Shown here one piece after another: positions 25,167 to 34,747 of a stretch of DNA of 64,000 nt. Positions within the stretch are counted from its first letter, which is position 1, and each line of letters begins with the position of its first letter. This DNA comes from Leptothrix discophora (GTDB lineage: Bacteria; Pseudomonadota; Gammaproteobacteria; Burkholderiales; Burkholderiaceae_C): the NCBI RefSeq assembly GCF_030705305.1, contig NZ_JAUZEE010000004.1, positions 1 to 64,000 of the forward strand, read 5' to 3'. Under the pieces are notes generated by a model, which made no database searches, had not been told where the DNA came from, and worked only from the letters and a program-made list of their open reading frames with translations. A program made the position numbers and the translations under genes.

Positions 25167-26078
25167 TCACTGCGGGCCGAGCCGCGTCATCAGCGCAGCG
25201 AGCTGGTCGACCTGGGCCGGCTTGAGGTCCGACAGCGGCGGGCGCACCGGCCCGGCGCCGTGGCCGGCCAGCGTCGCACCGGCCTTCACGATCGACACCG
25301 CGTAGCCCTCGCCCTGGTTGCGCAGCGCGATGTAGGGCAGGAAGAAGTCGCGGATCAGCGCGTTGCAGCTTGCCTCGTCCCCGGCCGCATGGGCGCGGTA
25401 GAAGTCCATCGCCGTGCGCGGGATGAAGTTGAAGACCGCCGACGAATAGACCGGGCAGCCCATCGCCTTGTAGGCCCCGGCGTAGACCTCGGCGGTCGGC
25501 AGGCCGCCCAGGTAGGCGAACCGATCGCCCAGCGTCTGGCGGATCGCCACGAAGCGCTCGATGTCGCCCAGGCCGTCCTTGAAACCGATCAGGTTGGGGC
25601 AGCGCTCGGCCAGTTGCAGCAGGCTGTCGGGCGTCAGGCGGCAGGCGCCGCGGTTGTAGACGATCACGCCGATCCTCACGCTCGCGCAGACCGCCGCGAC
25701 GTGCTCGACCAGGCCCTCCTGGCTGGCCTCGGTCAGGTAGTGCGGCAGCAGCAGCACGCCCTGCGCACCCAGCCGCTCGGCCTCCTGCGCGTACTGGATC
25801 GCCAGCGTCGTGCCTCCGCCCGCGCCGGCCACGATGGGCGTGCGGCCGCGGCAGGTGTCGAGCGCGACCTTCATCACCTCGCGGTATTCGCCCGGTTCCA
25901 GCGAGAAGAACTCGCCCGTCCCACCCGCCGCGAACAGCACCGACGCGCCATACGGCTGCAGCCATTCCAGCCGCTCGGCATAGGACCGTGGCGCAAAGCG
26001 CAGCTGGGCGTCGAAGTCGGTCAGCGGGAAGGACAGCAGGCCGGATTGCAGGACATGCTTGAGCTCTTGGGGGGACAT
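25167..26078 (-). CDS. kdgD: 5-dehydro-4-deoxyglucarate dehydratase
   Basis: A DHDPS-family lyase that dehydrates and decarboxylates 5-dehydro-4-deoxyglucarate to 2-oxoglutarate semialdehyde. Family marks are [13 protein letters not shown] at the N-terminus, GGTGEFFSL, the active-site Tyr in VIVYNRGAC and the Schiff-base Lys in [11 protein letters not shown]. The 303-aa length is typical. ATG 26078 is chosen; longer starts run into the promoter region. It is the first gene of a leftward operon with the semialdehyde dehydrogenase and is preceded by an inverted repeat shared in part with the udh promoter. Confidence 0.93.
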   Translation of the reverse strand: MSPQELKHVLQSGLLSFPLTDFDAQLRFAPRSYAERLEWLQPYGASVLFAAGGTGEFFSLEPGEYREVMKVALDTCRGRTPIVAGAGGGTTLAIQYAQEAERLGAQGVLLLPHYLTEASQEGLVEHVAAVCASVRIGVIVYNRGACRLTPDSLLQLAERCPNLIGFKDGLGDIERFVAIRQTLGDRFAYLGGLPTAEVYAGAYKAMGCPVYSSAVFNFIPRTAMDFYRAHAAGDEASCNALIRDFFLPYIALRNQGEGYAVSIVKAGATLAGHGAGPVRPPLSDLKPAQVDQLAALMTRLGPQ

Positions 26079-26142
26079 GGTGGCGGTCTCCTGTCGGGTG
26101 GGTGGGGAGCGGTCAGGGCGGTGCCGAAGGCGGAAGAACGGT

Positions 26143-26181
26143 CCGGCATGTTGTAGGTCATCGTACAACTAAACATGCCGG
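26143..26181. promoter_or_regulatory. Nested inverted repeats upstream of kdgD, probable GntR operator
   Basis: CCGGCATGTT (26143-26152) and AACATGCCGG (26172-26181) are perfect 10-bp arms. Nested inside are GTTGTA (26150-26155) and TACAAC (26164-26169). The core TCGTACAAC also appears, inverted, at the udh/gntR promoter. It lies 65-103 bases before the kdgD start. Confidence 0.65.
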
Positions 26182-26265
26182 TCGTGCAATGACCGGCACC
26201 CGACCGCCGGAGCCCGTCCCGTCCGAATGCGTCCGAATGCCTCCGAACGCGTCCCGCCGGCCGCC

Positions 26266-27015
26266 TCAGCCAGCCTCGACCTGGGAGCGCCGGCGACGTT
26301 CACGGCTGTTGGCCAGGTGCGTGCGCATCGCCGCGCGGGCGCCGTCGGCGTCCTGGTTGGCGATCGCGTCGTAGATGCTCTCGTGCTCGCCGTTGACGCG
26401 CCGCAGGTACTGCCGGCGCTCCTCGTCCAGGCCGTCGACCGGCTCCAGCCGGGCGCGCGGGATGATGCCGCTGCCCAGCGTGCCCATCAGCTCGACGTAG
26501 TGGCTGTTCTGGGTCGCGCGGGCGATCTCGACGTGGAACTGGAAGTCGGCGGCGACCGCGTCACGCCCCTGCTCGACCGCCTGCGCCACCGCATCCAGCG
26601 CCGCGCGCATCTGGACCAGGTTCGCGTCGCTGCGGCGCATCGCGGCGAGCGCGGCGGCCTCGGTCTCGACGCCGATGCGCAGTTCCAGCACGGCGATCAC
26701 GTCGCGCAGGGTGTTGAACTGCTCGGGCGCGATGCGAAAGCCCGGCGCCTCGCCGACGCCGGTCACGAAGGTGCCGATGCCGTGGCGGGTCTCGACCAGT
26801 CCGGCCGCCTGCAGCTTGGAGATGGCCTCGCGCACGACGGTCCGGCTGACCTGAAACTCGGCCATGATGGCCGCCTCGGTGGGCAGCTTGTCGCCGGTCG
26901 CGAGGCGGCCTTCGCGGATGCGGTCGCCGAGCGACTCGACCAGTTCCAGCGCCAGCGTGCGGGGCTTGCGGCGCCGCACCGGATCGCTGCCGGTCGGGGT
27001 GGGTTCGGTGGACAT
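26266..27015 (-). CDS. FadR-subfamily GntR transcriptional regulator of uronate catabolism
   Basis: Winged helix at residues 20-85 (ALELVESLGDRIREGRLATG, then PTEAAIMAEFQVSRTVVREA, wing RHGIGTFV). An all-helical FCD domain follows, with acid/His metal or ligand residues (FQFHVEIARAT, NGEHESIYDAI). Such regulators usually repress sugar-acid catabolic operons and are released by a pathway intermediate. It lies between the leftward kdgD operon and the rightward udh-TRAP operon, and both promoters carry TCGTACAAC-type sites. Start ATG 27015; the longer frame upstream crosses the operator and is unlikely. The inducer is unknown, probably an aldarate or uronate. Confidence 0.9.
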   Translation of the reverse strand: MSTEPTPTGSDPVRRRKPRTLALELVESLGDRIREGRLATGDKLPTEAAIMAEFQVSRTVVREAISKLQAAGLVETRHGIGTFVTGVGEAPGFRIAPEQFNTLRDVIAVLELRIGVETEAAALAAMRRSDANLVQMRAALDAVAQAVEQGRDAVAADFQFHVEIARATQNSHYVELMGTLGSGIIPRARLEPVDGLDEERRQYLRRVNGEHESIYDAIANQDADGARAAMRTHLANSRERRRRSQVEAG

Positions 27016-27072
27016 GTTCTTGGTACTTTCCCTAGATCGGTGCGGCGATGCGGGGGCTACATTCCGCTCCAC

Positions 27073-27085
27073 GTTGTACGACAAC
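27073..27085. promoter_or_regulatory. GntR-type operator between gntR and udh
   Basis: GTTGT-ACG-ACAAC is a 13-bp palindrome, 58 bases upstream of the regulator start and 100 bases upstream of udh. It has the shape expected for FadR-type GntR dimers and shares TCGTACAAC with the kdgD upstream region. Confidence 0.65.
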
Positions 27086-27184
27086 TGATGACGAACAACA
27101 GGATGTGGCGGACTGTAGCAAGTCTTTCCCGCCGCCTCCAGAGCCCACCCCGGCCATCCCGGCCCAGCCGTACCGGACCTGCCC

Positions 27185-28003
27185 ATGCCCGCTCACCCGA
27201 CCCCCCTGCGTTTTGGCCGACTGCTGCTGACCGGTGCCGCCGGCGGACTCGGGCAGGCCTTGAGACCGCGCCTGAAGGCCTACTGCGACACGTTGCGGCT
27301 GTCGGACGTGGCCGATCTCGGCACGCCGGCCGACGGCGAGGAACTGGTCCGCGCGCCGCTGGAGGACGCCGCCGCCGTGCAGGCGCTGCTGGCCGGCGTC
27401 GACGCGGTGGTCCACCTCGGCGGCGTCTCCACCGAGCAAGCCTGGCAGCCGATCCTGCAGGCCAACATCATCGGCACCTACCACCTCTACGAGGCCGCGC
27501 GCCGCCACGGCGTGCGCCGCATCGTCTTCGCCAGTTCCAACCACGTCACCGGCTTCTATCGCCAGGACGAGGTGATCTCGCCGCAGGACCCGGTCCGCCC
27601 GGACGGCCTCTATGGCCTGTCCAAGGCCTTCGGCGAGAACCTGGCCCAGCTGTACTTCGATCGCCACGGCATCGAGACGGTCAGCGTGCGCATCGGCTCG
27701 TCCTTCCCGGCACCGAAGAACCGCCGCATGCTGGCCACCTGGATGAGCTTCGACGACCTCGAACGCCTGGTCATGGCCAGCCTGACCGCGCCGGTGGTCG
27801 GCCACACCATCGTCTACGGCATGGGCGACAACGCCACGACCTGGTGGGACAACACCAGCGCGCGCCACCTCGGTTGGCGGCCGCAGGAAAGCTCCGAGCC
27901 CTTCCGCCCCGCCGTCGAGGCGGCCGAACCGGTGCTCGACCGCAACGACCCGGCCGTGATCTACCAGGGCGGGCCCTTCGTGCGCACCGGCCCGTTCGAC
28001 TGA
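27185..28003 (+). CDS. udh: Uronate dehydrogenase
   Basis: NAD+-dependent oxidation of D-galacturonate or D-glucuronate to the aldarolactone. Extended SDR fold: Rossmann motif [12 protein letters not shown] near residue 15, the HLGG segment, catalytic SSN and YGLSK (Tyr and Lys). Residue pattern and 272-aa length match bacterial Udh. It is the first gene of the rightward operon, followed by the TRAP transporter for uptake, the lactonase that opens its product and the dehydratase of the next step. Confidence 0.92.
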   Translation: MPAHPTPLRFGRLLLTGAAGGLGQALRPRLKAYCDTLRLSDVADLGTPADGEELVRAPLEDAAAVQALLAGVDAVVHLGGVSTEQAWQPILQANIIGTYHLYEAARRHGVRRIVFASSNHVTGFYRQDEVISPQDPVRPDGLYGLSKAFGENLAQLYFDRHGIETVSVRIGSSFPAPKNRRMLATWMSFDDLERLVMASLTAPVVGHTIVYGMGDNATTWWDNTSARHLGWRPQESSEPFRPAVEAAEPVLDRNDPAVIYQGGPFVRTGPFD

Positions 28004-28073
28004 ACACCGTTCACCACCCACGTTCCGTTCCACCGCAGACAACAGGCGTCCAGGCGCCGCAGGAGACATCGAC

Positions 28074-29063
28074 ATGAGCCGCTTCCAGACACCCGTCCTC
28101 AGCCTTTCCCGGCTGGCCGCCGCCACCGTGCTCGCCGTCACCGGCCTGTCCGTCCAGGCGACCGAGTTCCGTTCCTCGGACATCCACCCCGACGACTACC
28201 CGACCGTGCTGGCCGTGCGCCACATGGGCGAGCTGCTGGCCAAGAGCAGCGGCGGCAAGCACAGCATCAAGGTGTTCTCGAAGTCGGCGCTGGGCGGCGA
28301 GAAGGACACCATCGAGCAGACCAAGCTCGGCGCGCTGGCGATGACCCGCGTGAACGTCGCGCCGATGAACAACATCTGCCCGGCCACCATGGTGCCGACC
28401 ATGCCCTTCCTGTTCCGCTCGACCGAGCACATGCGCAAGGTGCTGGACGGCGCGATCGGCGACGAGATCCTCAAGGACTGCGAGGCCCAGGGCTTCATCG
28501 GCCTGGCCTTCTACGACTCGGGCGCACGCTCGATCTACTCGGTCAAGAAGCCGGTCAGGACCGTGGCCGACACCAAGGGCATGAAGATCCGCGTGCAGCA
28601 GTCGGACCTGTGGGTCGCGCTGATGGAGGCGATGGGCGCGAATGCCACGCCCATGCCTTTCGGCGAGGTCTACACCGCGCTGAAGACCGGCCTGGTCGAT
28701 GCCGCCGAGAACAACTACCCGAGCTATGAGAGCTCACGCCACTTCGAGGTCGCCAAGTACTACAACAAGACGGACCACTCGATGGCACCGGAGATCCTGC
28801 TGTTCTCCAAGCGCGTCTGGGACACGCTGTCGGCCGACGAGCACAAGCAGATCCGCGCCGCCGCCAAGGAAAGCGTGGTCTACATGCGCAAGCTGTGGGA
28901 CGAGCGCGAGGAGAAGTCGCTGGCGACCGTCAAGGCCGGCGGCGCGCAGGTCGTCGACGTCGACAAGTCCAGCTTCCAGACTGCCGCCCGGCCGGTCTAC
29001 GACAAGTTCCTGAAGGACCCGAAGCTGCAGGACATGGTCCGCCGCATCGGCGAGGTCAAGTAA
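28074..29063 (+). CDS. TRAP transporter solute receptor, DctP family
   Basis: Periplasmic binding protein that captures the acid sugar. An N-terminal signal peptide ([20 protein letters not shown]) is followed by the DctP fold: [37 protein letters not shown], the substrate-carboxylate Arg region [20 protein letters not shown], and [20 protein letters not shown]. It belongs to the operon between udh and the membrane subunits, so galacturonate or glucuronate is the expected ligand. Confidence 0.93.
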   Translation: MSRFQTPVLSLSRLAAATVLAVTGLSVQATEFRSSDIHPDDYPTVLAVRHMGELLAKSSGGKHSIKVFSKSALGGEKDTIEQTKLGALAMTRVNVAPMNNICPATMVPTMPFLFRSTEHMRKVLDGAIGDEILKDCEAQGFIGLAFYDSGARSIYSVKKPVRTVADTKGMKIRVQQSDLWVALMEAMGANATPMPFGEVYTALKTGLVDAAENNYPSYESSRHFEVAKYYNKTDHSMAPEILLFSKRVWDTLSADEHKQIRAAAKESVVYMRKLWDEREEKSLATVKAGGAQVVDVDKSSFQTAARPVYDKFLKDPKLQDMVRRIGEVK

Positions 29064-29079
29064 GCGAGCGGCCCGCACC

Positions 29080-29577
29080 ATGCCCACGATGTACACGCGC
29101 TTCTGTGCCGCCATTGCGCGGCTGTGCATGGGCTTCGGCGTCGCCGGGCTGGTGCTGCTGATCGCCGCCGTGCTCTACCAGGTGATCGGCCGCTACGTCT
29201 TCAACGACACGCCGACCTGGGCCGAGAGCGGCGCGGTGCTGCTGGTGCTCTACGTGACCATGCTGGGCATGGCCGTGGGCGTGCGCGATGCCGGCCACAT
29301 CGGGCTGGAATCGATGCTGGTGCTGGTGCCCGAACGGGTGCGCCTGCGCATGGAACTGCTGATCCATGCGCTGGTGCTGCTGTTCGGCCTGGTGATGGCC
29401 TGGAACTGCGCGCTGCTGGCGCAGAGCGTGTGGGACTACAAGATCCCCACGCTGGGCCTGTCCGAGGCCTTCAAGTACATGCCGCCCGCGGTGGCCGGCG
29501 TGCTGGTCGCGCTGTTCTCGTTCGAGCACATCCTGGCCCTGCTGAACGGCACCGAGGTCGAGCCGGCCTGGCACTGA
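29080..29577 (+). CDS. TRAP transporter small membrane subunit, DctQ family
   Basis: Four membrane segments are visible (about 14-34, 47-66, 90-108, 131-150) in a 165-aa protein. It has the family motifs YQVIGRYVFNDTPTWAE and GMAVGVRDAGHIG. It bridges the receptor and the large permease and is required for Na+-driven uptake. It lies 16 bases after the receptor gene and 54 bases before dctM. Confidence 0.92.
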   Translation: MPTMYTRFCAAIARLCMGFGVAGLVLLIAAVLYQVIGRYVFNDTPTWAESGAVLLVLYVTMLGMAVGVRDAGHIGLESMLVLVPERVRLRMELLIHALVLLFGLVMAWNCALLAQSVWDYKIPTLGLSEAFKYMPPAVAGVLVALFSFEHILALLNGTEVEPAWH

Positions 29578-29631
29578 GTCCAGGCGGGACCCCAAAGAAC
29601 GCGAAGAACACGAAGAAGAACCGGACCTCCC

Positions 29632-30915
29632 ATGGCATTGACCATCCTCTGCGTGAGCTTCACGCTCCTCCTGCTGCTGGGCGTCCCGGTGGCCTTCTCG
29701 ATCGGCCTGTCCTCGCTGGCCACGCTGCTGTACGAGGGCCTGCCGCTGGCGGTCGGCTTCCAGCAGATGATCTCCGGCATGAACCCGTTCTCGTTCCTGG
29801 CGATCCCGTTCTTCATCTTCGCCGGCGAGATCATGATGTACGGCGGCATCGCCGACCGCATCGTCGCCTTCGCCAAGGCCCTGGCCGGCCACGTGCGCGG
29901 CGGCCTGGGCATGAGCAACGTGCTGGCCTGCACGCTGTTCGGCGGTGTCTCCGGCTCGCCGGTGGCCGACGTCTCGGCGATGGGCGCGGTGCTGATCCCG
30001 CAGATGAAGAAGGAGGGCTATCACGCCGACTACGCGGTCAACGTGACGACCCATGCCTCGCTGGTCGGTGCGCTGATGCCGACCTCGCACAACCTGATCA
30101 TCTTCACGCTGGCGGCCAGCGGCAAGGTCAGCATCGCCGCGCTGATCCTGGCCGGCCTGGTGCCCGCCGCGATCCTGACCGTGTGCAACCTGGCCGCCGC
30201 CTACGGCGTGGCCGTCAAGCGCGGCTACCCGGCCGGCACCTTCCCGGGCTGGGCCATCGTCGGCCAGAGCTTCGTGCAGTCGCTGCCGGGGCTGGCGATC
30301 GTGGCGATCATCATCGTGGGCATCCTGTCGGGCGCGTTCACGGCGACCGAATCGGCCTCGGTGGCGGTGCTCTGGGCGCTGTTCCTGTCGGCCGTGGTCT
30401 ACCGCCGGCTGACCCGCGAGCAGTTCCTCAAGGCCGCGGCCAAGGCGGTCAAGACGACCGGCACGGTGCTGCTGCTGATCGGCATCAGCTCGATGTTCGG
30501 CTACCTGATCGGCCTGTACGGCGTGGCCGAGCTGACCGGCAAGATGCTGTCGGGCCTGAGCAGCCAGCCGTGGGTGATCTTCCTGTGGGTCAACATCATC
30601 CTGTTCGTGCTGGGCACCTTCCTGGACATGGCCGCGACCATCCTGATCTGCACGCCGATCTTCCTGCCGATCTGCCAGCAGTACGGCATGACCACCGAGC
30701 AGTTCGGCATCGTCATGCTGATCAACTGCGCGCTGGGCCTGAACACGCCGCCGGTGGGCACGACCCAGTTCGTCGGCTGCACCATCGGCGAGATCTCGGT
30801 CGGCGAGGTCATGAAGACCATCTGGCCCTTCTACGGCGCGCTGATCGCCGCGCTGATGCTGGTCACCTACGTGCCCGGCTTCGCGATGTGGCTGCCCAAC
30901 CTGCTGCTGAAGTGA
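29632..30915 (+). CDS. TRAP transporter large permease, DctM family
   Basis: About 12 membrane segments over 427 aa. Typical motifs are FLAIPFFIFAGEIM near residue 60, NVLACTLFGGVSGSPVADVSAMG, the TESASVAVLWALFLS region and GLNTPPVGTTQFVGCTIG near the end. It is the Na+/substrate symport channel working with the adjacent receptor and small subunit. Downstream catabolic genes follow within 7 bases, so import and catabolism are one transcript. Confidence 0.95.
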   Translation: MALTILCVSFTLLLLLGVPVAFSIGLSSLATLLYEGLPLAVGFQQMISGMNPFSFLAIPFFIFAGEIMMYGGIADRIVAFAKALAGHVRGGLGMSNVLACTLFGGVSGSPVADVSAMGAVLIPQMKKEGYHADYAVNVTTHASLVGALMPTSHNLIIFTLAASGKVSIAALILAGLVPAAILTVCNLAAAYGVAVKRGYPAGTFPGWAIVGQSFVQSLPGLAIVAIIIVGILSGAFTATESASVAVLWALFLSAVVYRRLTREQFLKAAAKAVKTTGTVLLLIGISSMFGYLIGLYGVAELTGKMLSGLSSQPWVIFLWVNIILFVLGTFLDMAATILICTPIFLPICQQYGMTTEQFGIVMLINCALGLNTPPVGTTQFVGCTIGEISVGEVMKTIWPFYGALIAALMLVTYVPGFAMWLPNLLLK

Positions 30916-30921
30916 CCTGAC

Positions 30922-31899
30922 ATGCCTTCGACCACCGGCCCCCTGATGCCCTTCCAGCCGAGCGCGCGCTACCCGGATCCGGCCATCGAGATCCTCGATC
31001 CGCGCATGCGTGCGCTGCGGCTGTTCAATGCCGGCGTCGAGCAGCTCGCCAGCGGCCTGCGCTGGGCCGAAGGCCCGGTGTGGTTCGGCGACGGCCGCTA
31101 CCTGCTGCTCAGCGACATCCCCAACGACCGCATCCTGCGCTGGGACGACACCAGCGGCGCGACCAGCGTGTTCCGCCAGCCGGCCGGCCATGCCAACGGC
31201 CATGCCCGCGACCGGCTCGGCCGGCTGGTCAGCTGCGAGCACCACGGCCGGCGCATCACCCGCACCGAACACGATGGCCGCATCACCGTGCTGGCCGACC
31301 GGTTCGAGGGCGCACGGCTGAACTCGCCCAATGACATCACCGTCGCCCGCGACGGCAGCATCTGGTTCACCGATCCGAGCTTCGGCATCGAGAGCGACTG
31401 GGAAGGCGAACGGGCCGAGCCCGAACGCCCGCATGCGGTCTACCGCATCGATGCGCAGACCGGCGCGCTGCGCTGCGTGATCGACGACCTGGCCGCGCCC
31501 AACGGCCTGGCCTTCTCGCCGGACGGCTCGCTGCTGCACGTGATCGAGAGCCGCGCGACGCCGCGCCGCATCTGGTCCTATCCGCACCATGCCGACGGCA
31601 CGCTCGGCGAGCGCCGCCTGCTGGTCGAGGCCGTCGACCACGGCGCGCTCGACGGCATGGCGGTCGACCGCGACGGCAACCTCTGGTGCGGCTACGGCAG
31701 CACCGGCGCGCCGGATTCGGATGCCGCCAAGCTGGACGGCGTGCGCGTCCACGCGCCGGACGGCACCGCCATCGGCCACATCCACCTGCCCGAACGTTGC
31801 GCCAACGTCTGCTTCGGCGGCGCGCGCCACAACCGGCTGTTCATGGCCGCCAGCCACTCGCTGTACGCGCTGCACGTCAACACGTCCGGCGCGGTCTGA
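30922..31899 (+). CDS. SMP-30/gluconolactonase family aldarolactonase
   Basis: Six-bladed beta-propeller hydrolase that should open the galactaro- or glucarolactone made by uronate dehydrogenase. Metal-site motifs are visible: [10 protein letters not shown] (Glu), [10 protein letters not shown] (Asn), [11 protein letters not shown] (Asn) and [14 protein letters not shown] (Asp). The 325-aa length is normal. No signal peptide, so it is cytoplasmic. Assignment to the uronate lactone rests on its place between dctM and garD. Confidence 0.85.
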   Translation: MPSTTGPLMPFQPSARYPDPAIEILDPRMRALRLFNAGVEQLASGLRWAEGPVWFGDGRYLLLSDIPNDRILRWDDTSGATSVFRQPAGHANGHARDRLGRLVSCEHHGRRITRTEHDGRITVLADRFEGARLNSPNDITVARDGSIWFTDPSFGIESDWEGERAEPERPHAVYRIDAQTGALRCVIDDLAAPNGLAFSPDGSLLHVIESRATPRRIWSYPHHADGTLGERRLLVEAVDHGALDGMAVDRDGNLWCGYGSTGAPDSDAAKLDGVRVHAPDGTAIGHIHLPERCANVCFGGARHNRLFMAASHSLYALHVNTSGAV

Positions 31900-31921
31900 C
31901 GCCGTTCCTGGAAGTCCCGAC

Positions 31922-33511
31922 ATGACCGCACCGCGCGCCCCGCTGACCCTGCGCATCCACCCGGACGACGACGTCGCCATCGTCGCCAACGACGGCGGGC
32001 TGCGTGCCGGCACCGTGCTGCCCGAGGGCGTGCCCGGTGCCGGGCTGACGCTGCGCGACGCCGTGCCGCAAGGCCACAAGGTCGCGCTGGTCGACCTGGC
32101 CGAAGGCGCACCGGTGCGGCGCTACGGCGTGGCGATCGGCTACGCGCTGCGCCCGATCGCCGCCGGCAGCTGGGTGCATGAGCGGTTGCTGCGCATGCCC
32201 GAGGCGCGCGGCTTCGACGGCCTGCCGATGGCCAGCGCGCCCCGTCCCGAGCTGCCGCCACTGGCCGGCCGCACCTTCGAGGGCTATGTCAACGCCGACG
32301 GCAGCGTCGGCACCCGCAACCTGCTGGCGGTGACGACGACGGTGCAGTGCGTCGCCGGCGTGGTCGCGCAGGCGGTGCGGCGCATCGAGGCCGAGCTGCT
32401 GCCGCTCTACCCGAACGTCGACGGCGTGGTCGGGCTCGAACACAGCTACGGCTGCGGCGTCGCGATCGACGCGCCCGATGCGGTCATCCCGATCCGCACG
32501 CTGCGCCACATCAGCCTGAACCCGAACTTCGGTGGCGAGGTGCTGGTCGTCAGCCTGGGCTGCGAGAAGCTGCAACCCGAACGCCTGCTGCCGCCGGGCT
32601 CCTTCGGCATCCAGCCCGAGGACGGGGCCGCCGGCCCGGCCAGCGGCCCCGACACCGTCTGCCTGCAGGACGCCGCACACGTCGGCTTCATGAGCATGGT
32701 CGACGCCATCGTGGCGCGCGCCCGGCCGCACCTGGCGCGGCTGGACCAGCGACGCCGCCAGACCGTGCCGGCCAGCGCACTGGTGGTCGGCGTGCAATGC
32801 GGCGGCAGCGATGCCTTCTCCGGCGTCACCGCCAACCCGGCCGTCGGCCACGCCGCGGACCTGCTGGTGCGGGCCGGCGCGACGGTGATGTTCAGCGAGA
32901 ACACCGAGGTGCGCGACGCCGTCGAGCAGCTCACCGCCCGCGCCGCCACGCCCGAGGTGGCCGAGGCCATCGTGCGCGAGCTGTCCTGGTATGACCGCTA
33001 CCTGGACCGCGGCCGGGTCGACCGCAGCGCCAACACCACGCCGGGCAACAAGGCCGGCGGGCTGTCCAACATCGTCGAGAAGGCGATGGGCTCGGTCATC
33101 AAGAGCGGCCGCGCACCGATCTCGTCGGTGCTGGCGCCGGGCGACAAGCTCGCGCCCGGCCAGCGCGGCCTGGTCTACGCCGCCACGCCAGCCAGCGACT
33201 TCATCTGCGGCACGCTGCAGCTGGCCGCCGGCATGAACGTGCACGTCTTCACCACCGGCCGCGGCACGCCCTACGGCCTGGCCGCCTGCCCGGTCATCAA
33301 GGTGGCCACCCGCACCGAGCTGGCGCGGCGCTGGCATGACCTGATGGACCTGGACGCCGGCCTCGTCGCCAGCGGCGAGGCCACCGTCGAGTCGACCGGC
33401 GAGGCGCTGTTCGAGCAGATCCTCGCCACCGCCAGCGGCCGCCCGACCTGGGCCGAGCGCTGGAAGCTGCACAACGCGCTGGTGCTGTTCAACCCGGCGC
33501 CGGTGACCTGA
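31922..33511 (+). CDS. garD: Galactarate dehydratase (UxaA/GarD family)
   Basis: Dehydrates galactarate (and perhaps glucarate) to 5-dehydro-4-deoxyglucarate using a metal ion. An N-terminal SAF-like domain (about 10-95, [24 protein letters not shown]) precedes the catalytic part, with [50 protein letters not shown] and [12 protein letters not shown]. At 529 aa it is closer to GarD than to the shorter altronate dehydratase UxaA. Context of aldarate-producing enzymes supports GarD. ATG 31922 is used, 23 bases after the lactonase stop. Confidence 0.88.
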   Translation: MTAPRAPLTLRIHPDDDVAIVANDGGLRAGTVLPEGVPGAGLTLRDAVPQGHKVALVDLAEGAPVRRYGVAIGYALRPIAAGSWVHERLLRMPEARGFDGLPMASAPRPELPPLAGRTFEGYVNADGSVGTRNLLAVTTTVQCVAGVVAQAVRRIEAELLPLYPNVDGVVGLEHSYGCGVAIDAPDAVIPIRTLRHISLNPNFGGEVLVVSLGCEKLQPERLLPPGSFGIQPEDGAAGPASGPDTVCLQDAAHVGFMSMVDAIVARARPHLARLDQRRRQTVPASALVVGVQCGGSDAFSGVTANPAVGHAADLLVRAGATVMFSENTEVRDAVEQLTARAATPEVAEAIVRELSWYDRYLDRGRVDRSANTTPGNKAGGLSNIVEKAMGSVIKSGRAPISSVLAPGDKLAPGQRGLVYAATPASDFICGTLQLAAGMNVHVFTTGRGTPYGLAACPVIKVATRTELARRWHDLMDLDAGLVASGEATVESTGEALFEQILATASGRPTWAERWKLHNALVLFNPAPVT

Positions 33512-33550
33512 GGCCGGTCAGACCGGCTGATCGCCTCCCCCACCCCCGAC

Positions 33551-33573
33551 AGGCCGCCGATGCGGCCTTTTTT
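33551..33573 (+). terminator. Rho-independent terminator of the uronate operon
   Basis: AGGCCGC pairs with GCGGCCT around CGAT and runs into a T-tract (33568-33573). It lies 40 bases after garD. Confidence 0.88.
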
Positions 33574-33720
33574 CATGCCCACGCCACCGGCCCGACGGGG
33601 CGAACGGGGCGGGTCGGTGCTCACGTTTCCCTTTTCAGGTCGCACCTGGAAGCCTGAAGAAACGCCTCATGCGCCATTCAAGCCAAGTTCAGGGTCAGAA
33701 AAAAGATTCCTTCAGCTCCC

Positions 33721-33748
33721 TTCACAAACCAGAGGACCTCCCTATACT
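33721..33748 (+). promoter_or_regulatory. Sigma70-like promoter of the Ser/Gly-rich gene
   Basis: TTCACA (33721-33726) and TATACT (33743-33748) are separated by 16 bases, about 43 bases before the ATG. The match is good for a GC-rich genome; the operator palindrome follows just downstream. Confidence 0.5.
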
Positions 33749-33756
33749 TCAACACA

Positions 33757-33771
33757 TGGGAAACGTTCCCA
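33757..33771. promoter_or_regulatory. Palindromic operator TGGGAA-ACG-TTCCCA
   Basis: A perfect 6-bp-arm palindrome with a 3-base centre sits at the expected transcription start, 19 bases before the ATG, a position suited to repression. An ATGGG...CCCAT element with similar spacing lies at 34596-34613 upstream of the next secreted protein. Confidence 0.5.
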
Positions 33772-33790
33772 TCTTTACCGGAGAGACACC

Positions 33791-34504
33791 ATGACCACCA
33801 CGACCCGCCGCCTGCCCCTTGCCCTCGCCCTGGCCGCCCTCGGCTTCGCGAGCTTCACCAGCCAGGCCGCCCAGCTGCCGGCCGCCGCGATCACCTTCAG
33901 CGCGGCGCCGCAGGCCATCTCGGCCGCCGCCGACGCGCCGGTGATGCTGCTGGCCAGCAAGAGCGGCACCTCATCGTCGGGTGGCTCCTCGAAGGGTTCG
34001 TCCAACAGCGGTTCCTCCTCGAACAGCGGCTCGTCGAACAGCGGTTCGTCGAAGAGCTCGTCCGGCAGCAGCTCGTCGTCCGGCAGCAGCTCCGCCTCGG
34101 GCGGCAGCTCGTCGTCGGGCAGCTCGTCCTCGTCGTCGGGCAGCGGCTCCTCGTCGGGCAGCTCGTCCTCGTCGAGCGACGACAGCAGCGGCCGCACCAG
34201 CAAAGGCCGTGGCTCTGACGACGCAGCCGGCCACGTCCGCCAGGGCCGTGGCTCCGACGACGCAGCCGGCCACGTCCGTCAGGGCCGTGGCACCGACGAC
34301 GCACCGGGCCACGTCCGCCAGGGCCGTGGCACCGACGACGCACCGGGTCACGTCCGCCAGGGCCGCGGCACCGACGACGCCGCAGGCGACGACAAGGGCG
34401 GCCTGCGCGCGCCGGGCGCCAGCGACGACAAGCCGTCGGGCACCGACGACGACCTGCTGCGCCGCAACCGCAGCCGTGGCGCCGACGACGTCCAGCGCGG
34501 CTGA
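33791..34504 (+). CDS. Secreted Ser/Gly-rich low-complexity protein with 13-residue repeats
   Basis: A signal peptide (LPLALALAALGFASFTSQA) is followed by a short hydrophobic stretch and a serine/glycine/asparagine tract at about residues 55-135. Next come five tandem units of GRG(S/T)DDA(A/P)GHVRQ (the last one diverged) and a charged tail. No enzyme domain exists. The repeat's alternating Asp pairs, His and Arg suggest ion binding or charge-driven assembly. It could be an envelope or matrix protein, and its function is unknown. GGAGAG precedes the ATG; the open frame upstream to 33560 crosses the promoter and is not used. It is a single-gene unit bounded by strong terminators. Confidence 0.72.
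   Translation: MTTTTRRLPLALALAALGFASFTSQAAQLPAAAITFSAAPQAISAAADAPVMLLASKSGTSSSGGSSKGSSNSGSSSNSGSSNSGSSKSSSGSSSSSGSSSASGGSSSSGSSSSSSGSGSSSGSSSSSSDDSSGRTSKGRGSDDAAGHVRQGRGSDDAAGHVRQGRGTDDAPGHVRQGRGTDDAPGHVRQGRGTDDAAGDDKGGLRAPGASDDKPSGTDDDLLRRNRSRGADDVQRG
34205..34399 (+). repeat. Five 39-bp tandem repeats inside the Ser/Gly-rich gene
   Basis: Each unit encodes GRG(S/T)DDA(A/P)G plus HVRQ; units start at 34205, 34244, 34283, 34322 and 34361. The first four are nearly identical at DNA level, so copy number may vary by slippage or recombination. Confidence 0.85.
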
Positions 34505-34522
34505 TCCAGCCCACGCCTGACC

Positions 34523-34578
34523 GGCCCGGCCGGGCGGTGACTTCCTGCGGGAAGGTCACCGTCTGGCCGGGCCTTTTT
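34523..34578 (+). terminator. Strong two-part hairpin terminator
   Basis: GGCCCGGCC (34523-34531) pairs with GGCCGGGCC (34565-34573), an inner GGTGAC/GTCACC stem extends the hairpin, and five T residues follow. It ends the Ser/Gly-rich gene. Confidence 0.88.
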
Positions 34579-34747
34579 CCTTCTACCCCTCAAACATGGG
34601 GGAAATTACCCATTTGTCACCTTTGCCGATCCTGATGTGTGCCGTCTGCACGGTGTCAAGAGCAGGTCGATCCTTAGACTCGTTTCACGATTCGGGCGCC
34701 GTCCGAACCGCTCAACCATGACAACGAACCGAGCCAGGAACCCGCAC

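Noticed and set aside
29056-32079. 1007-aa open frame on the - strand across the TRAP operon
   Set aside because: Antisense of four clear genes (DctQ, DctM, SMP-30, start of GarD); low-complexity Gln/His/Arg composition and no family motif.
34205-34399. 39-bp repeats as CRISPR or intergenic repeats
   Set aside because: They are contiguous, keep reading frame and encode a regular 13-residue unit, so they are coding tandem repeats.
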